Shown here: piece after piece, positions 5,842 through 7,320 of the stretch | Position numbering within the stretch: the first letter of the stretch is position 1 | Layout: every line of letters begins with the position of its first letter | Source: Propionibacteriales bacterium | GTDB lineage: Bacteria > Actinomycetota > Actinomycetes > Propionibacteriales > Propionibacteriaceae | NCBI GenBank assembly: GCA_030453285.1 | Contig: JAKDKP010000099.1 | Coordinates: 1-7,320 of the forward strand | Direction of reading: 5' to 3' | DNA length: 7,320 nt | Made by a program: the position numbers and the translations under genes | The notes under the pieces: generated by a model | Told to the model about the DNA's origin: nothing | What the model saw: the letters and a program-made list of their open reading frames with translations, nothing else | Database searches by the model: none

Positions 5842-6691
5842 AGGCGCTGACGACGGTGAGATGGCGCGGGCGGCTCTCGGTGAACTCGGCGTCAACCGGA
5901 TCGATGCCGTTCTCCCGTACGGGGTCGGCCGCGTCCAGCAGGTCCATCGCGGCGAAGGCGTAGCGCGAAAGGATCACTCGGACCGACTCCTCGGCGGCAC
6001 CGAGCGGGTCGGCCACGGCCACCGCGCCGGCCGCCAGGGCGGCGTCCCGCTCGGACTCCCACAGGGCATCGGCGGTCAGGAACCAACTGCCGACCGCAAT
6101 GTGGCGCCGCCCGTCTGCGCGCAAGGATCCGACGGCACGCGCGGCGGTCACACCCCCGCCACCACGGGCGGAGCTGATGATCACCGGCAAGCGGTGGTGG
6201 TGGCTCCATTGCCGAGCGCAGCGTGCCATCTTGGCCTGGATCCTTGCGTCGCCGGTGTTCGGTGCGGCCAACACCAGCCCGTCCAACTCGGTGACCTGGG
6301 CGTCGGCGAGGGCGCTGCGCAACTGTTGATCAACCACATTCAGCAGAGCGGGTTCGGGGCCGAAGTCGCGAGCAGCGATCACCTTCAGCTGTGGGTGTCG
6401 CTCGCCGATGTGGCGTGCCACGGCCTGAGCACTGCGCGCATCGGGCGCTGGAGAATCGGCGGTGTGGGGATCAATCATGTCCAGACCGACAATGATCACC
6501 TCCGTGGCGCCCGAGCGAACGATCCGATTGACCGTCTGCGCGACGCTGGGCAGGCAGGACGAGGCATGGGCGAGACGAATGTCCAGGTCCGGTCGCTCGG
6601 CGCGCATGGCACACAGGAACTGATCCGCCGATTGCAGCGTGGCGGGTCGATCGTCGCCGGGGGCCAGCAGGAGCAGTGTCGGTGCACTCAT
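5840..6691 (-). CDS. Divergent CbiX / sirohydrochlorin-chelatase-family protein
   Basis: This is a 283-residue soluble protein with the duplicated alpha/beta layout of CbiX-type chelatases, which insert Co or Fe into sirohydrochlorin for B12 or siroheme. The first half starts LLLLAPGDDRPA (6-17), where the family normally has LLxAHGSRDP, so the catalytic His of the HG motif is replaced by Pro11. DMIDPHTADSP (71-81) may keep the second metal-ligand His (His76) of the usual GYHV..D.P segment. The second half shows GLVLAAPNTGDA (138-149), IAVGSWFL (198-205) and VADPLGAAEESVRVILSRY (226-244), typical of actinobacterial members. The start at ATG 6691 has GAGAGAGAG 7 nt upstream. The frame is open further upstream but without family similarity. 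No other tetrapyrrole gene is visible, and a good terminator follows. Activity as a chelatase is doubtful; a binding or sensing role is possible. Confidence is high for the fold and low for the reaction. Confidence 0.72.
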   Translation of the reverse strand: MSAPTLLLLAPGDDRPATLQSADQFLCAMRAERPDLDIRLAHASSCLPSVAQTVNRIVRSGATEVIIVGLDMIDPHTADSPAPDARSAQAVARHIGERHPQLKVIAARDFGPEPALLNVVDQQLRSALADAQVTELDGLVLAAPNTGDARIQAKMARCARQWSHHHRLPVIISSARGGGGVTAARAVGSLRADGRRHIAVGSWFLTADALWESERDAALAAGAVAVADPLGAAEESVRVILSRYAFAAMDLLDAADPVRENGIDPVDAEFTESRPRHLTVVSA

Positions 6692-6756
6692 GGCAGGGCT
6701 CTCTCTCGCGGTGTGTGTGCTGCCACCTTCCGTGCCGCGACCCGGTTCCACAAAAC

Positions 6757-6799
6757 CCATATCTCATATTTTGGACTTGTGTATCACAATATGGATTCT
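6757..6799. promoter_or_regulatory. Divergent promoter region with nested palindromes
   Basis: This is the most AT-rich stretch of the window, lying between the CbiX-like gene and the solute-binding-protein gene. A perfect palindrome TTGTG-TAT-CACAA (6777-6789) is nested within CATATT (6765-6770) / AATATG (6788-6793) and CCATAT (6757-6762) / ATATGG (6789-6794). For the plus strand, TTGGAC at 6771-6776 and GATTCT at 6794-6799 are a possible -35/-10 pair at 17 bp. For the minus strand, TTGTGA (6789-6784) with TGAGAT (6766-6761) is possible. A regulator bound to the palindrome could control both genes. Confidence 0.4.
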
Positions 6800-6920
6800 G
6801 TTCATCCAAACGTTGTCTGTCGCCGTTCACCTGCACGCCCAAAGTGGGTTAGCTTCTCGTGAACCGCCGCAGTCGAGGTCGAGGGGACTGACACCGGCGG
6901 GCCGAGGAGAGGAACTCGTC
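6800..6920 (+). other. Leader region of the solute-binding-protein gene
   Basis: If the proposed plus-strand promoter is right, the message has a leader of about 115 nt. It contains GTTCAC near 6825 and GTGAAC near 6859, which could pair in a weak long-loop hairpin. The strong ribosome binding site GGAGAGGA sits just before the ATG at 6921. No riboswitch family was recognised. Confidence 0.25.
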
Positions 6921-7320
6921 ATGGGATTGTCCACACGCATCCGGGCTGTCGGACTGGCGCTCACCGTCGGTCTGGTGGCGCTGACCGCCTGCGCGCCGGG
7001 CACTGGGACCGATGAGCCGGCCCAGCAGACCGACGACAAGAAGCTCACCTACGTCTACTTCACCGACGGTCCGGACGAGAAGGCGACCCGCGATCTGATT
7101 GCCCAGTTCGAACAGAAGACCGGTGCCACCGTCACGATGGAGATCGTGCCGTTCGCCCAGATCGAGCAGACCCTCCAAGCACGGCTGTCGGGAGGCAACG
7201 CCCCCGATGTCGCTCGACTGGCCAACCTCCAGCCGTTCGCGCAGGACCTGTTGGACCTGTCCTCGCAGAAGGCAGCGCTCGAGGGGCAGTTCCTCGACGG
7301 AGCGGCAACCGCGGCTGCCG
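6921..7320 (+). CDS. ABC-transporter extracellular solute-binding lipoprotein (partial, N-terminus)
   Basis: The frame starts at ATG 6921 and stays open for 133 codons to the window edge. A lipoprotein signal peptide is clear: basic n-region (TRIR near residue 5), hydrophobic core (10-21) and lipobox L21-T-A-C24, so the mature protein would be anchored by Cys24 on the outer face of the membrane. A Gly/Thr/Asp/Gln linker follows. The fold starts with LTYVYFTDGPDEKATRDLI (42-60), FEQKTGATVTMEIVPF and LQARLSGGNAPDVARL (85-100). This is the pattern of family 1 solute-binding proteins, which mostly carry sugars. A GGAGAGGA ribosome binding site precedes the start. Permease genes are expected downstream, outside the window. 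The substrate cannot be told from this fragment. It is divergent from the CbiX-like gene and may share a regulator with it. Confidence 0.88.
   Translation, partial: MGLSTRIRAVGLALTVGLVALTACAPGTGTDEPAQQTDDKKLTYVYFTDGPDEKATRDLIAQFEQKTGATVTMEIVPFAQIEQTLQARLSGGNAPDVARLANLQPFAQDLLDLSSQKAALEGQFLDGAATAAA

Noticed and set aside
5773..5895. Upstream extension of padR to 5895
   Set aside because: It would run through the intrinsic terminator and the end of the CbiX-like gene; similarity to PadR begins at the ATGs at 5772/5769.
5819..6862. Plus-strand open frame of 347 codons opposite the CbiX-like gene
   Set aside because: It is low-complexity and Gly/Arg/His-rich, has no recognisable motif, and crosses the terminator and the divergent promoter.
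6692..6920. Riboswitch (for example cobalamin) before the solute-binding-protein or CbiX-like gene
   Set aside because: No B12-box-like or other conserved core was found, and the leader is short with only weak pairing.

Overview
The window is high-GC, gene-dense DNA with strong G/C bias at third codon positions, typical of an actinobacterium. The gene mix fits Propionibacteriaceae or a relative, but that is an inference: LigC-type ATP-dependent ligases, a stand-alone RibD reductase domain, a class III-like PPK2, a likely DUF222/HNH gene start and an actinobacterial lipoprotein. No rRNA, tRNA, CRISPR array, insertion sequence or riboswitch was recognised.

Layout: (1) 1-175, minus: the N-terminal end of a probable DUF222/HNH-type protein, running off the left edge. 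(2) 176-395: an intergenic stretch with two DnaA-box-like 9-mers and an 18-bp direct repeat. (3) 396-3453, minus: a tightly packed three-gene operon, transcribed as a RibD C-terminal-domain reductase, then a LigC-type DNA ligase, then a second LigC paralog. Both internal junctions have the same TGATCATG stop/start arrangement. (4) 3487-4362, plus: a complete PPK2-family polyphosphate kinase, divergent from the reductase, probably leaderless, and ending 1 bp from the convergent stop of the next operon. (5) 4364-5772, minus: a PadR-type regulator, then a small membrane-protein gene that appears broken by two frame changes, then an intact paralogous four-helix membrane protein. Both membrane proteins begin with a similar cytosolic segment of about 60 residues. 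(6) 5840-6691, minus: a divergent CbiX/sirohydrochlorin-chelatase-family protein that lacks the usual first catalytic histidine, followed at once by a good intrinsic terminator. (7) 6692-6920: an AT-rich divergent promoter region with a nested palindrome. (8) 6921-7320, plus: the N-terminal part of an ABC-transporter solute-binding lipoprotein, running off the right edge.

How the genes may work together: the two ligases probably serve DNA repair or nick sealing, and their coupling to a RibD-like reductase is unexplained. PPK2 exchanges phosphate between polyphosphate and nucleotides. The PadR cassette looks like a self-contained envelope or efflux regulation unit. The CbiX-like protein and the solute-binding protein share a control region, so co-regulation is possible. 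No single segment is convincingly a wholly new system. The most unusual points are the histidine-poor CbiX relative, the decayed gene beside its intact paralog, the duplicated LigC operon, and a marked excess of the palindrome TGATCA.
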